Shown here piece after piece: positions 1-8,262 of a stretch of DNA of 17,150 bases. Both the position numbers and the translations under genes were made by a program. Position 1 is the first letter of the stretch. Each line of letters begins with the position of its first letter. Under the pieces are notes generated by a model that ran no database searches, had not been told where the DNA came from, and worked only from the letters and a program-made list of their open reading frames with translations. Origin of the DNA: Acidobacteriota bacterium (GTDB taxonomy: Bacteria > Acidobacteriota > Terriglobia > Terriglobales > Acidobacteriaceae); the NCBI GenBank assembly GCA_021778815.1, contig JAJYBW010000018.1:1-17150 (forward strand). Reading direction: 5' to 3'.

Positions 1-3000
1 GCAGCTATGCGTTCACGGCGCTGCGAGCGTCCAATTACAAACTACTGGTCGAGGCTCCTGCATTTGGCGCAGTCGAGAAGGATGGCATCACTCTGACCGT
101 CAATCAATCCACCATCCTCAACGTCTCGTTGAAGCCGGCGAGTCAACAGACAAGTGTGACTGTGGAAGCCATTCCCGTGTTGCTGGACTCCGCCAGCGCC
201 ACGCTGGGAACGGATATTCCCAGCAAATATCTGACCCAGGTGCCGCTGGAAAATCGCGATCCGTTCGGTATTACCTTTCTGGCTGCGGGTGTGACGGAAT
301 CCGCCGGTTCTGGAGTTATGAACTCCTATCCCGCGGGAACGAATTTTATTTCCAATGGTCAGCGAAATTCCACCGCCAACATCCGCCTGGATGGCGTACT
401 GATCACGGCGCCGGAGCAGGGCGCTGGCTCCAACTCCAACACCTTCTACCAGGCTACTGTTGAAGGCTTGCAGGAAATCAAGGTTCAGAACAACAGTTTC
501 TCCGCAGAATACGGTGGTGGAACAATTATCGATGAAGTCATGAAGTCGGGCACGAATCAACTCCACGGCAGCGCCTATTGGTTCAATCAAAATTCGGCGT
601 ACGACGCCCGCGATTACTACAACAGCGGACCAAAGCCGGGCCATTCACAAAATCAGGATGGATTTTCACTGGGTGGACCCATTATCAAGAACAAGACGTT
701 CTTCTTCGGCGATCTGGAATCGGTCATCGCCAGCAATCCGGTCAACATCGTCGCAACCGTTCCCACGGCCGATGAGATCAACGGTAATTTTTCGGCGGCC
801 ATGACCTATGACCAGAATGGAAATCTAGTTCAAAACCAGATTTACGATCCGTTTCTTGTCGATACCACTGACCCAAATAATCCGACACGCCCGGCATACA
901 ATAACAACACAATTCTGCCAACTGAGATTGATCCCGTCGGGCAGGCGATCATGAAGCTCTATCCCAAGCCCAACACCCAGGGAGACGCCACCGGCTCGAA
1001 CAACTATCGCGATGTCATCCTTGGGTCTTCCAATTCCCTCCAACTCGATCTGAAAATTGACCAGCAATTCACCCCGAAGTCTTCCCTTTCCGTGCGATAC
1101 AGCAGTATTTTCGGTAGCGGATCGACTCCCACGGTTTTAGGCGACGGCGAATTCAACGACGGCACCGGCTATACGGAGCAGATCTACAACGACGGCATTA
1201 ATTATTCCTACACGCCGACGGCGAACACTTTATGGACCACAACGCTTGGCTTGGATCGGGTCTCTCAGCCGACGCATAACGTCAACTATCCCAGCCCGAC
1301 CTCTGTGGGTTTCCCGTCGTATATGGAGCAGAACGGTATTAGTCGGATGCCATCCATCATCATGGAAGACTCCCAATGGACTTCTATCTACGACCAATGC
1401 TGCGTCGATACCAAATTCGCTCATACCCTGGTTAATTATTCATCAGCCTTCTCCTGGACCAAGGGACAGCACACGCTGAAAGCTGGCGGTGAACAGCAGC
1501 TGTTTTATAACAACTTTTTCCAGCCGAATTACCCCGATGGATATTTCAGCTTTAACCAGTTTGTGACATCCCAGTCCCCCTTTGACACCGCCAATGGCGT
1601 CCAAGGAAACGACTTTGCCAGCCTTCTAGTCGGCTGGGGTGATCCAGGCGGCAGCGGTACCAACGTGATCGAATCGGTTGCCGATAAATCCAGCGAGACC
1701 GCCTTCTATATCCAGGACGATTGGAGAGCAACCAGCAAACTTACGCTCAATCTAGGCCTGCGCTATCAGTGGGACACCCCTTACACCGAGCGGCATAACA
1801 ACACCCAATTCAGCGACCTGACCGGCGATAGTGGCATTTCCGTTCCTGGGTATACTGGAACGCTCAAGGGAACCACAATCTTTGCTTCCTCAAAGAAGAG
1901 AAATCTACCCACCGACTACAGCAATATTGGACCGCGCTTTGGCTTTGCCTATCTCGTGAATGAAAACCTTGCAATTCGTGGAGGAGCCGGGATTTATTTC
2001 GGCTACAGCACGGCCACAAATTATCAATACCCCGGCGCAGCTTATACCGCCAGCCCGGTAGTCTTCTTTAGCAAGGACGGAGGAATCACTCGCGACGCAA
2101 CATTGGAAAATCCGTTCCCTGGCGGCATACCTCCGGCCCAGGGTCAAACATACGGCAAACTAGCCCTCTGGGGACTGCCCGATACCAACAACATCGGCAC
2201 GGCGGTTGCAAAGAACGCCGATATCTACCAGTGGAACCTCGGGATTCAGCAGGCCTTTCCAGGCAGCGTGGTGGTTGCCATCAATTATTCCGCCAACCGC
2301 AGCACTCATCTGCCCTGGGCCGGAACGCGAAACAGGAACTTTATTGCATCCTCCGTGCGACAGCAATATAACAGCCAGCAATTGAGCAACCTGGTAAACA
2401 ACCCATTCCAGCCCCTGTTTTCAGGCCCTGGAGCGATCTTCAACGTTCCAACGTCTCGCTACGGAGATGCTCAGCTCCCGCTGCTAAACCTTCTTCGCCC
2501 GTATCCTCAGTTCGACGGGAATTTCAACGCCTACAAACTCACAGAAGCTTCGTCCTGGTACAACGCCCTGGAAGTGGTCTTCCAAAAACGGGCTGGGCGC
2601 TATCTCAGCTTTGAGGGCAACTATACCTGGTCAAAAAATATGGATGACTCTTCTGCGGGAGCCAACGCGTTTGTCGGCACTTTGTCGGATGGATATCCGC
2701 AGGAACTCGATCACCTGAAACGGGAATGGTCTGTCAGCGCCAACGATGCGACAAATCGTCTGGTAGTATCCGTCATCTATCAATTGCCCATCGGTCGCGG
2801 CAGTTTGATTGGCGCCAACATGAATCGAGTGTTGGATGCTGTCGTCGGCGGCTGGCAACTTACCACGCTGGCTACCTACCAAACTGGACAGCCGTTGGAT
2901 ATTTATATGGGCAATCCCAGGCTGGCTGATGGAAATCAGCGGCCAAACCTGGTCTGTCCAGCATCAACCAGGCTGACAACTGGCATCAGCATCCATGATG

Positions 3001-3323
3001 CCGGACGTTATGGATCTCCATGGCTCAATTCAAACTGCTTCTCCGATCCTGGGGATCAGCAAGCCGGAGATTCTCCGCGATACTATTCGCAACTGCGATC
3101 TGATGGGATTCGTCAGGCTGACATCTCGCTTCAGAAAATCTATAAGCTGAGTGCTCGTTTAGGCCAGATAGAAGCTCATGCCGACTGCTTCAACTGTACC
3201 AATACCGAGCGATTCGGACTTCCAGACACAGGTTATGAAGACTCCACCTTCGGCGTCATTTCGTCGACTGCTGGCGGCCACTTACCCAGAAACATGCAAC
3301 TCGGATTGCGTTATCAGTTTTAG
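1..3323 (+). CDS. TonB-dependent receptor, Oar-like (5' partial)
   Basis: Outer-membrane active transporter of the Oar-like TonB-dependent receptor family, which usually imports large substrates using TonB energy. The frame is open from base 3 of the window, so the start and signal peptide lie upstream; the TTG at 129 is internal. The first ~40 residues (YKLLVEAPAF..., ending NVSLKP) are the end of a carboxypeptidase-regulatory-like beta-sandwich. A plug follows (IRLDGVLI, then GLQEIKVQNNSFSAEYGGG), and then a barrel of roughly 900 residues with typical motifs such as TFFFGDLE, FYIQDDWRAT, LNLGLRYQWD and GNYTWSKNMDD. The protein ends in GLRYQF with a terminal Phe, the usual BAM recognition signal, so the barrel is complete. 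The substrate cannot be read from sequence; the secreted hydrolase-like gene downstream suggests a carbohydrate. The family call is firm, the substrate a guess. Confidence 0.95.
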   Translation, partial: SYAFTALRASNYKLLVEAPAFGAVEKDGITLTVNQSTILNVSLKPASQQTSVTVEAIPVLLDSASATLGTDIPSKYLTQVPLENRDPFGITFLAAGVTESAGSGVMNSYPAGTNFISNGQRNSTANIRLDGVLITAPEQGAGSNSNTFYQATVEGLQEIKVQNNSFSAEYGGGTIIDEVMKSGTNQLHGSAYWFNQNSAYDARDYYNSGPKPGHSQNQDGFSLGGPIIKNKTFFFGDLESVIASNPVNIVATVPTADEINGNFSAAMTYDQNGNLVQNQIYDPFLVDTTDPNNPTRPAYNNNTILPTEIDPVGQAIMKLYPKPNTQGDATGSNNYRDVILGSSNSLQLDLKIDQQFTPKSSLSVRYSSIFGSGSTPTVLGDGEFNDGTGYTEQIYNDGINYSYTPTANTLWTTTLGLDRVSQPTHNVNYPSPTSVGFPSYMEQNGISRMPSIIMEDSQWTSIYDQCCVDTKFAHTLVNYSSAFSWTKGQHTLKAGGEQQLFYNNFFQPNYPDGYFSFNQFVTSQSPFDTANGVQGNDFASLLVGWGDPGGSGTNVIESVADKSSETAFYIQDDWRATSKLTLNLGLRYQWDTPYTERHNNTQFSDLTGDSGISVPGYTGTLKGTTIFASSKKRNLPTDYSNIGPRFGFAYLVNENLAIRGGAGIYFGYSTATNYQYPGAAYTASPVVFFSKDGGITRDATLENPFPGGIPPAQGQTYGKLALWGLPDTNNIGTAVAKNADIYQWNLGIQQAFPGSVVVAINYSANRSTHLPWAGTRNRNFIASSVRQQYNSQQLSNLVNNPFQPLFSGPGAIFNVPTSRYGDAQLPLLNLLRPYPQFDGNFNAYKLTEASSWYNALEVVFQKRAGRYLSFEGNYTWSKNMDDSSAGANAFVGTLSDGYPQELDHLKREWSVSANDATNRLVVSVIYQLPIGRGSLIGANMNRVLDAVVGGWQLTTLATYQTGQPLDIYMGNPRLADGNQRPNLVCPASTRLTTGISIHDAGRYGSPWLNSNCFSDPGDQQAGDSPRYYSQLRSDGIRQADISLQKIYKLSARLGQIEAHADCFNCTNTERFGLPDTGYEDSTFGVISSTAGGHLPRNMQLGLRYQF

Positions 3324-3386
3324 TGAAGGATGACGCAGCAAGCCAAGCTGCCAATCGAACGCCGGAAATATAGAAGCATCAACCCC

Positions 3387-3420
3387 GTTAGGTCACTTCG
3401 AAAGAAGTGGCCTAACTTTA
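3387..3420 (+). terminator. Strong intergenic hairpin, possible terminator or processing hairpin
   Basis: GTTAGGTCACTTC and GAAGTGGCCTAAC pair over 13 bp with one G-U wobble, closed by a GAAA tetraloop (3387-3416). Only three T follow (CTTTATGG), so the U-tract is poor for a Rho-independent terminator. It lies 63 bases after the receptor stop and ends 17 bases before the ATG of the next gene. It could end receptor transcription, or be an intercistronic hairpin that sets the receptor:hydrolase ratio. Confidence 0.6.
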
Positions 3421-3433
3421 TGGGAGCTAGTTC

Positions 3434-5371
3434 ATGCGGAAGCAGCCTTGTTCAGTATCGTGCGCGACGGCAACTTTAATTGCCGCTACCCTATTTTCTA
3501 CAGCCTCTATGACGGCCCAGCAGCCTGACAAAAACCCTCGCGCATGGATGAACGATGTACGCATCGGCGCGTACGGGCTCAGCCCTTCGAATGCCGCTCA
3601 GATCGTCCAGAAGGCGACAAGCAGCGGCGTGTATGGGATCGAAGTCGACAACGACATCCCGGGTCGCTACGAAAGCTTCGTTGACCCTACCGCCAAGCTT
3701 CAGGCCATTCAACAGGTCGCGAAACTCGCCCACGAACATGGCAACCACGCCTTTATCTATATCGCTGGGTTCGAGTGCATCACAGCGAATGCGGCCAACT
3801 CTCCGCACACCATGGCCAAGGACCATCCCGATTGGCTGCAGCGCAAGCGCTCCGGGGAACCGGCAATGTTCACACAAAACGCAGCTTTCTGGATAAGAAA
3901 GGGCGATGAGGACGTTTGGGTCACGCCCTATTCCCCAGAGTGGCGAAAGATTTATATGCAGCGCGTTCGCCAGATTGCAGCCACTGGCATCGATGGCATC
4001 TACGTTGACATTCCATACTGGATGACGCATTTCACCGGATGGGAAACCAGTTGGGCCAGCTTCGATGACTATACGGTGAAGGCATTTCGCGATCGAACTG
4101 GTCTGAATGCAAAAACCGATATCAATCTCGGCGATTTTAACGACCCGGGCTTTCGCAAGTGGGTCGACTTTCGCATACAAACCATCACCGATTTCATGGC
4201 GGAGGTTCGGAAGAACGCAGTTTCAGTCAACCCCAACATTGCAGTCATTCCTGAAATCTACCCCGGCATCGAAGAGTCCGCCGTGCGCGTCGGCGCCGAC
4301 GTGTATCAACTCTATCCGGTTGTCGACGCAGTCGCACACGAGTATGAATTCGGCGAAGGTGAGGACCACACCGCCGCCAGCCGCAGCCAATTCGACTGGT
4401 TCCTGTATCAGGTCGGCATGCAGTCTTTCCGCGCCTTTGCCGGAAACAAGCCTACGTGGATGTTGAACTATTCCTGGGATGGCAATCCGCGAGTGACCCC
4501 CAGCGATGCAATGAAGAACCTCGCCATGTCCGAGTTAATGGCGGGCGCGAATTTCTGGGATGCTCCGGGGCACAGCATGGCCGGCTCCAACGACATGGCC
4601 ACGAGAGTTGAGATTTTCCATTGGATCGCGGCCAATCAGTCAACGTTCAGCTCGCCGAGAACGCCGGCCGGCAAGGTTGGCGTGTATTTCTCTGACTCGA
4701 CGCGTAACTACTATCCAGGTGAATTTATTCAATCCTACCAAGGGGTCCTACTGCTGCTGTTACGCAGCCATATCCAGTTTCAAATCGTCACGCCTCGAAC
4801 CCTTGCTTCCTTTCACGGTACCACCCTGGTATTGCCCGACGTTCGCATTCTCAGCCCGGAGGAGATCCACGAGTTACACAACTTGTCTATATCCTGCAAA
4901 ATCATCTCGACTGGAAATATCGATCCTCGGTTGGCTGCCCTCAAGGAAATGGTTCAGATTCAGGGCGATCCGGGCGGTAGTTATCTTGCCCTCGCGAAGA
5001 AGGATTTCGAGAGCGCTTTTCCAGACACTCAATCGCAGTTCTTGAATTCCCTCGTCAAGGATTCCGACTTTTCTATCGATGCATCGCCTGACCTGGTTGC
5101 TTATATCGCAACCGTACAGAACCAGACTCATTGGTTTTTAGCGAATTTCAAGGGATTGAAACAGGGCGCTGCCACCGTACCTGTGCCGGAGAAGAACGTC
5201 GTTCTTGAGGCTCCCCTGCGCGGCGGTACGACACTGCATTTCTTGCCGTTCCTTGGCACAGAGGTCGACTTGACGGGCACGGTTTCCGGCGATCGGGTAA
5301 AGTTCACGATCCCGGAAATCGATCGCGGTGCGGTTGCGTGGACTGGCCACGAAGGAACCGCACCCAAGTGA
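3434..5371 (+). CDS. Secreted glycoside-hydrolase-like TIM-barrel protein
   Basis: Exported protein of 645 residues. The N-terminus has two basic residues and a hydrophobic stretch ending ASMTA-QQ, a likely signal peptidase I site near residue 28. Residues ~40-400 look like a (beta/alpha)8 barrel of the hypothetical glycosyl hydrolase type: GVYGIEVDND (65-74), GIDGIYVDIPYW (185-196), PEIYPG (273-278), and HEYEFGEGE (302-310). D192 and E274 are acidic residues at the positions where such barrels carry catalytic acids; this assignment is inferred. Residues ~412-480 (VGVYFS..., YQGVLLLLLRSHIQFQIVTP, TLVLPDVRILS) resemble the trimerisation/amidotransferase-like domain found after such barrels in beta-galactosidase-like enzymes. 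A beta-sandwich tail follows. ATG 3434 is preceded by GGGAG at 3422-3426. It follows the TonB receptor, so polysaccharide use is plausible. The exact GH family and substrate are unknown. Confidence 0.8.
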   Translation: MRKQPCSVSCATATLIAATLFSTASMTAQQPDKNPRAWMNDVRIGAYGLSPSNAAQIVQKATSSGVYGIEVDNDIPGRYESFVDPTAKLQAIQQVAKLAHEHGNHAFIYIAGFECITANAANSPHTMAKDHPDWLQRKRSGEPAMFTQNAAFWIRKGDEDVWVTPYSPEWRKIYMQRVRQIAATGIDGIYVDIPYWMTHFTGWETSWASFDDYTVKAFRDRTGLNAKTDINLGDFNDPGFRKWVDFRIQTITDFMAEVRKNAVSVNPNIAVIPEIYPGIEESAVRVGADVYQLYPVVDAVAHEYEFGEGEDHTAASRSQFDWFLYQVGMQSFRAFAGNKPTWMLNYSWDGNPRVTPSDAMKNLAMSELMAGANFWDAPGHSMAGSNDMATRVEIFHWIAANQSTFSSPRTPAGKVGVYFSDSTRNYYPGEFIQSYQGVLLLLLRSHIQFQIVTPRTLASFHGTTLVLPDVRILSPEEIHELHNLSISCKIISTGNIDPRLAALKEMVQIQGDPGGSYLALAKKDFESAFPDTQSQFLNSLVKDSDFSIDASPDLVAYIATVQNQTHWFLANFKGLKQGAATVPVPEKNVVLEAPLRGGTTLHFLPFLGTEVDLTGTVSGDRVKFTIPEIDRGAVAWTGHEGTAPK

Positions 5372-5411
5372 CCGCCGCCCAGACGCCACGCGGTACAGTC
5401 GAATATCTCCA

Positions 5412-5487
5412 TGGTGGGCCCGGAGGGATTTGAACCCCCAACCAAAGGATTATGAGTCCTCTGCTCTAACCGTTGAGCTACAGGCCC
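5412..5487 (-). tRNA. tRNA with anticodon CAU, probably tRNA-Ile2
   Basis: On the minus strand a complete 76-nt cloverleaf is visible. The acceptor stem is GGGCCTG/CGGGCCC, the D arm contains AGCTCAACGGTTAGAGC, and the anticodon stem GAGGA/TCCTT encloses loop CTCATAA with anticodon CAU. The T arm carries GGTTCAAATC, the discriminator is A, and CCA is encoded at 5412-5414. CAU can mean elongator Met or Ile2, whose C34 is changed to lysidine by TilS. The short D loop and the CTCATAATC...TTGGT stretch look more like E. coli tRNA-Ile2 than elongator tRNA-Met. The first acceptor pair is G-C, so it is not the usual initiator form. Confidence 0.93.
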
Positions 5488-5964
5488 AAATGCCGCTTAA
5501 CTGACTGGACTAGTTGAGTTTATCAGCTTCAGTATCTCCGCGATCGTCACTCCCGATCCTGCCTTGAGGGATCACTTCGGGTGTGACTCTCGTCCCCAGT
5601 TTCACACACACAATCGATCCTAGCCAACTCGATTGGCAAATCGAAGATATGATGTCGCGTAACTCGTCGGTTTTAGCTCCGCTGCCATCGTCCTTCTTAT
5701 TGTGCTGGAACCAATTCAACGTCGCGGCGACATACGGTGGCGGCGTCCTCTTGAGCACCGGGAGAAATAAATGTCGTGCATACTATTTTCTGTTGCTGTT
5801 GCCTACGTCCACCCATCAGGCTCCCAAGACAACCGCGCATCACGAATGGCGACGTAGTCTATACTGATCGCTCTTCCCGCTACCACCGCTGTTATTGAGT
5901 CAACGATTCTGCCGCAATGCAAATTGAGTTCTCGTAGCACACCACACTGTATGGGAGTTTTGCT
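5488..5964. other. 477-base region without a convincing gene
   Basis: It lies between the tRNA and the antiporter. Two open frames exist: 94 codons on + (5583-5867, GTG start) and 82 codons on - (5510-5758, GTG start). Neither has a Shine-Dalgarno sequence, a recognisable domain or a clear coding pattern. An imperfect hairpin lies at 5546-5587, where GTCAC and CCCGA pair with TCGGG and GTGAC. The region should hold the tRNA promoter (leftward) and the antiporter promoter (rightward). TATACT at about 5860 is the only -10-like hexamer I saw, and it lacks a good -35. Confidence 0.4.
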
Positions 5965-7149
5965 GTGACCGAGCCTGTGTTCATCTTCCGTGACGTCGCA
6001 ATGGTTCTTGCGGCGGCCCTGTTTTTTGGCTTCTTGTGCTGGCGTCTCCGCCAACCCTTGATTCTCGGCTACGTCCTCGCCGGTCTGGTACTCAGCCCGC
6101 TCACTCCTGGTCCGCACGTTCATGACGTGCACACGTTTCAAGTCATGGCAGAGATCGGGGTCATCCTGCTCATGTTCTCCGTGGGGATCGAGTTCTCTAT
6201 CCCGGAATTGCTGCGCGTCAAGTGGGTCGCGCTGATCGGCGCTCCCATCGGTATTTCTCTCTTGGTTGGGCTCGGGATCGGCGCCGGAAAGCTACTTGGC
6301 TGGCCTATCCTCCAGAGCATCGCTGTGGGCTGCATCGTTTCCGTCGCCAGCACCATGGTGCTGATGCGCCTGCTGATGGATCGCGGCGAACTCGGTTCGG
6401 AGTCCGGTCGCATCATGGTTACGCTATCGCTGGTAGAAGATCTTGCCGTTGTGATTTTGACGGTCGTGCTTCCCAGCTTCGGTTCGTCCAACGGTGCTGA
6501 TTTTCTTCACGTCTTCCTGAAAATTGGCAAGGCCCTTCTTCTTCTCGTTCCGGTTGTTCTGGTCGGTTGGAAGCTCGTTCCGCGTCTCCTCTCCTACATC
6601 GAAAAAACCTGTAATGACGAGATCTCTCTTCTGCTGGCTCTGGCGATTTGTCTCGTCGTCGCCGCCATCACGGAAGAAGTCGGCCTGTCGCTCGCCCTGG
6701 GCGCATTCGTTGGCGGCATGCTACTCGGCAGTTCTCCTTATACCCATAAACTGGCCGCCCAAACGCTTCCAATTCGAGATGTCTTCGTGGCCCTCTTCTT
6801 CGTCACCATCGGCATGCTGATCGATCCGTCGAGCTGGCTGTCCGGCTGGCGGCTTCTTGCCGTAATGGTCGGGCTAATCCTGGTGGGCAAATTTGTGGTT
6901 TGGTTTGCAGTGGTACGAGTGTTTCGCTACAGCCGAGAAACCGCTTGGCGAGTTGGAATTGGCCTGACGCAAATCGGTGAGTTTTCCTTCATTCTTGCGC
7001 AGGTGTCCTTGCACTCCCACCTCATTACCTCGGAAGTGTACAACGCGACTTTGGCCGGGTCACTGATCACCATTCTGATCAACGCGACTCTCTTTAAACT
7101 GATACCGCGGGCACCAGGAGCCATCGTGCAACAACCCACCCATGCTTGA
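5965..7149 (+). CDS. Cation:proton antiporter, CPA2 family (YbaL/KefB-like, no TrkA domain)
   Basis: Inner-membrane antiporter of the Na+/H+ exchanger fold (PF00999 type), expected to exchange K+ or Na+ for protons in pH or potassium homeostasis. The 394 residues are almost all hydrophobic helices, about 12-13 segments. Recognisable family stretches are LRQPLILGYVLAGLVLSP (28-45), EIGVILLMFSVGIEFS (63-78), VASTMVLMRLL (127-137), and the ion-site helix SLVEDLAVV (155-163). The E158-D159 pair resembles YbaL; classical KefC has Gln-Asp there. The protein stops right after the membrane domain, so the C-terminal TrkA-N (RCK) domain of KefB, KefC and YbaL is absent and nucleotide or glutathione gating is unlikely. 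The start is GTG, with GGGAG at 5953-5957. It converges on thiM with a 48-base gap. Ion specificity cannot be told. Confidence 0.9.
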   Translation: MTEPVFIFRDVAMVLAAALFFGFLCWRLRQPLILGYVLAGLVLSPLTPGPHVHDVHTFQVMAEIGVILLMFSVGIEFSIPELLRVKWVALIGAPIGISLLVGLGIGAGKLLGWPILQSIAVGCIVSVASTMVLMRLLMDRGELGSESGRIMVTLSLVEDLAVVILTVVLPSFGSSNGADFLHVFLKIGKALLLLVPVVLVGWKLVPRLLSYIEKTCNDEISLLLALAICLVVAAITEEVGLSLALGAFVGGMLLGSSPYTHKLAAQTLPIRDVFVALFFVTIGMLIDPSSWLSGWRLLAVMVGLILVGKFVVWFAVVRVFRYSRETAWRVGIGLTQIGEFSFILAQVSLHSHLITSEVYNATLAGSLITILINATLFKLIPRAPGAIVQQPTHA

Positions 7150-7197
7150 GCAATAGTCTCTCGTCCTTGGTCGCCGCGGCTCAGGCTGTCGAGTCCA

Positions 7198-8019
7198 TTA
7201 AAACTGTTCGGGGCCAGACTCTTCGATGCGCATTCCAGCGCGGAGTGCCTCCTGCGTCAGCGCAGCAACAGCGTCGAACAAATGCAACTGAAATGTTCCC
7301 GGACCCTGCGCTTTTTCCGCAGCGGACTCACCCGCCAGCCCGTACGCGGCCAGAGCCGCGGCAGTCGCGATGACAGCATCTTTTTCGGCCGCGGCGCAGG
7401 CCGCCACAACAGAAGTTGCCATGCATCCTGTGCCCGTGACTGTGGACATCATCGGATGCCCATTCGCAACCCGAATCCACCGCACCCCATCCGTCACCAC
7501 GTCAATGGGCCCGGTCACCGCCGCGACACATCCGAACTTCGTTGCGAACTGCGAAGCTGTCGCGGCGGCATTTCCCGTCGAGCCTACAGATTCAACCCCG
7601 CGAATCCTGGACTCCATCCCAGCTAACACGGCAATCTCCGCCAAGTTGCCGCGAACAATCGTGATCAATAGCTTTTCCAATAAATGGAGCGCGCTTTCAG
7701 TTCGTAGTCGGGTAGCGCCCGCCCCAACTGGATCCAGAACGATTGGAATGCCACGCTGATTCGCGCGTCGCCCAGCTATGAGCATCGCTTCCACCTGCTC
7801 CGGCCACAACGTTCCCAGGTTCAGCACCAGGGCGCTGGCAGCGTCGACCATTTCCTCCACTTCCTGTGGCGCGTGCGCCATGACGGGGAGAGCGCCCATG
7901 CACAACGTGATGTTCGCGGTGGCGTTCATGACGACGAAGTTTGTGATGTGGTGGATCAACGGCCGCTGGGTTCGCACCCGCGCAATCACCTCGCATGCCG
8001 CCCGTGTTGCGTCGTTCAT
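7198..8019 (-). CDS. thiM: Hydroxyethylthiazole kinase
   Basis: Cytoplasmic kinase that phosphorylates 4-methyl-5-(2-hydroxyethyl)thiazole for thiamine salvage (EC 2.7.1.50). The 273 residues match the usual ThiM length of ~260-275. Family motifs are present in order: HHITNFVVMN (23-32), which helps bind thiazole; LDPVGAG (95-101); RGNLAEI (123-129); and TGTGCM (195-200) with the active-site Cys199. The frame stays open upstream to 8073, but ATG 8019 is chosen because GGAGGG sits 5 bases before it and conserved sequence begins nearby. No other thiamine gene is in the window, and I found no thi-box (CTGAGA or the conserved ACCTGAT element) in its leader. It may therefore be expressed alone as a salvage function. 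The start ATG overlaps the TGA of a doubtful upstream reading frame as ATGA. Confidence 0.95.
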   Translation of the reverse strand: MNDATRAACEVIARVRTQRPLIHHITNFVVMNATANITLCMGALPVMAHAPQEVEEMVDAASALVLNLGTLWPEQVEAMLIAGRRANQRGIPIVLDPVGAGATRLRTESALHLLEKLLITIVRGNLAEIAVLAGMESRIRGVESVGSTGNAAATASQFATKFGCVAAVTGPIDVVTDGVRWIRVANGHPMMSTVTGTGCMATSVVAACAAAEKDAVIATAAALAAYGLAGESAAEKAQGPGTFQLHLFDAVAALTQEALRAGMRIEESGPEQF

Positions 8020-8024
8020 ATGCG

Positions 8025-8030
8025 CCCTCC
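8025..8030 (-). promoter_or_regulatory. Ribosome binding site deciding the thiM start
   Basis: On the minus strand GGAGGG lies 5 bases before ATG 8019. This favours the 273-residue product over the 291-residue extension. Confidence 0.7.
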
Positions 8031-8262
8031 ATTTAACAGTATCAATGGGCAGATCGCCCTGTGCTGATCCCACGAAACCGCGACGGTTTCAAGCGGAAAC
8101 GAGTTGTGGTCAAACTGCCCCTCAATTCGCGTCGATCCATGCGGCGCGCCGACGAACGTGACACGGCGCACATACAACCATCTATCGAGTTCGAAATAGT
8201 TATGTTCTCGGGACTCATTGCGAAACCGCCTGTGCGTTCGCGCGGAAGGAACTTGGTTGGAT

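Noticed and set aside
129..131. TTG as the start of the TonB receptor
   Set aside because: The same frame is open to the window's left end and encodes the end of a carboxypeptidase-regulatory-like domain, so the gene simply starts upstream.
3491..4180. 229-codon minus-strand frame
   Set aside because: It lies wholly antisense to the hydrolase gene, has no ribosome site or domain, and mirrors the codon bias of the real gene.
5128..5445. 105-codon minus-strand frame containing a GGSNPSGP stretch
   Set aside because: That peptide is a typical translation of a tRNA T arm and acceptor stem; the frame runs from the tRNA into the antisense of the hydrolase gene.
8020..8262. TPP riboswitch before thiM
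   Set aside because: The minus-strand leader lacks the CTGAGA motif and the conserved ACCTGAT-type element, so a riboswitch cannot be supported.
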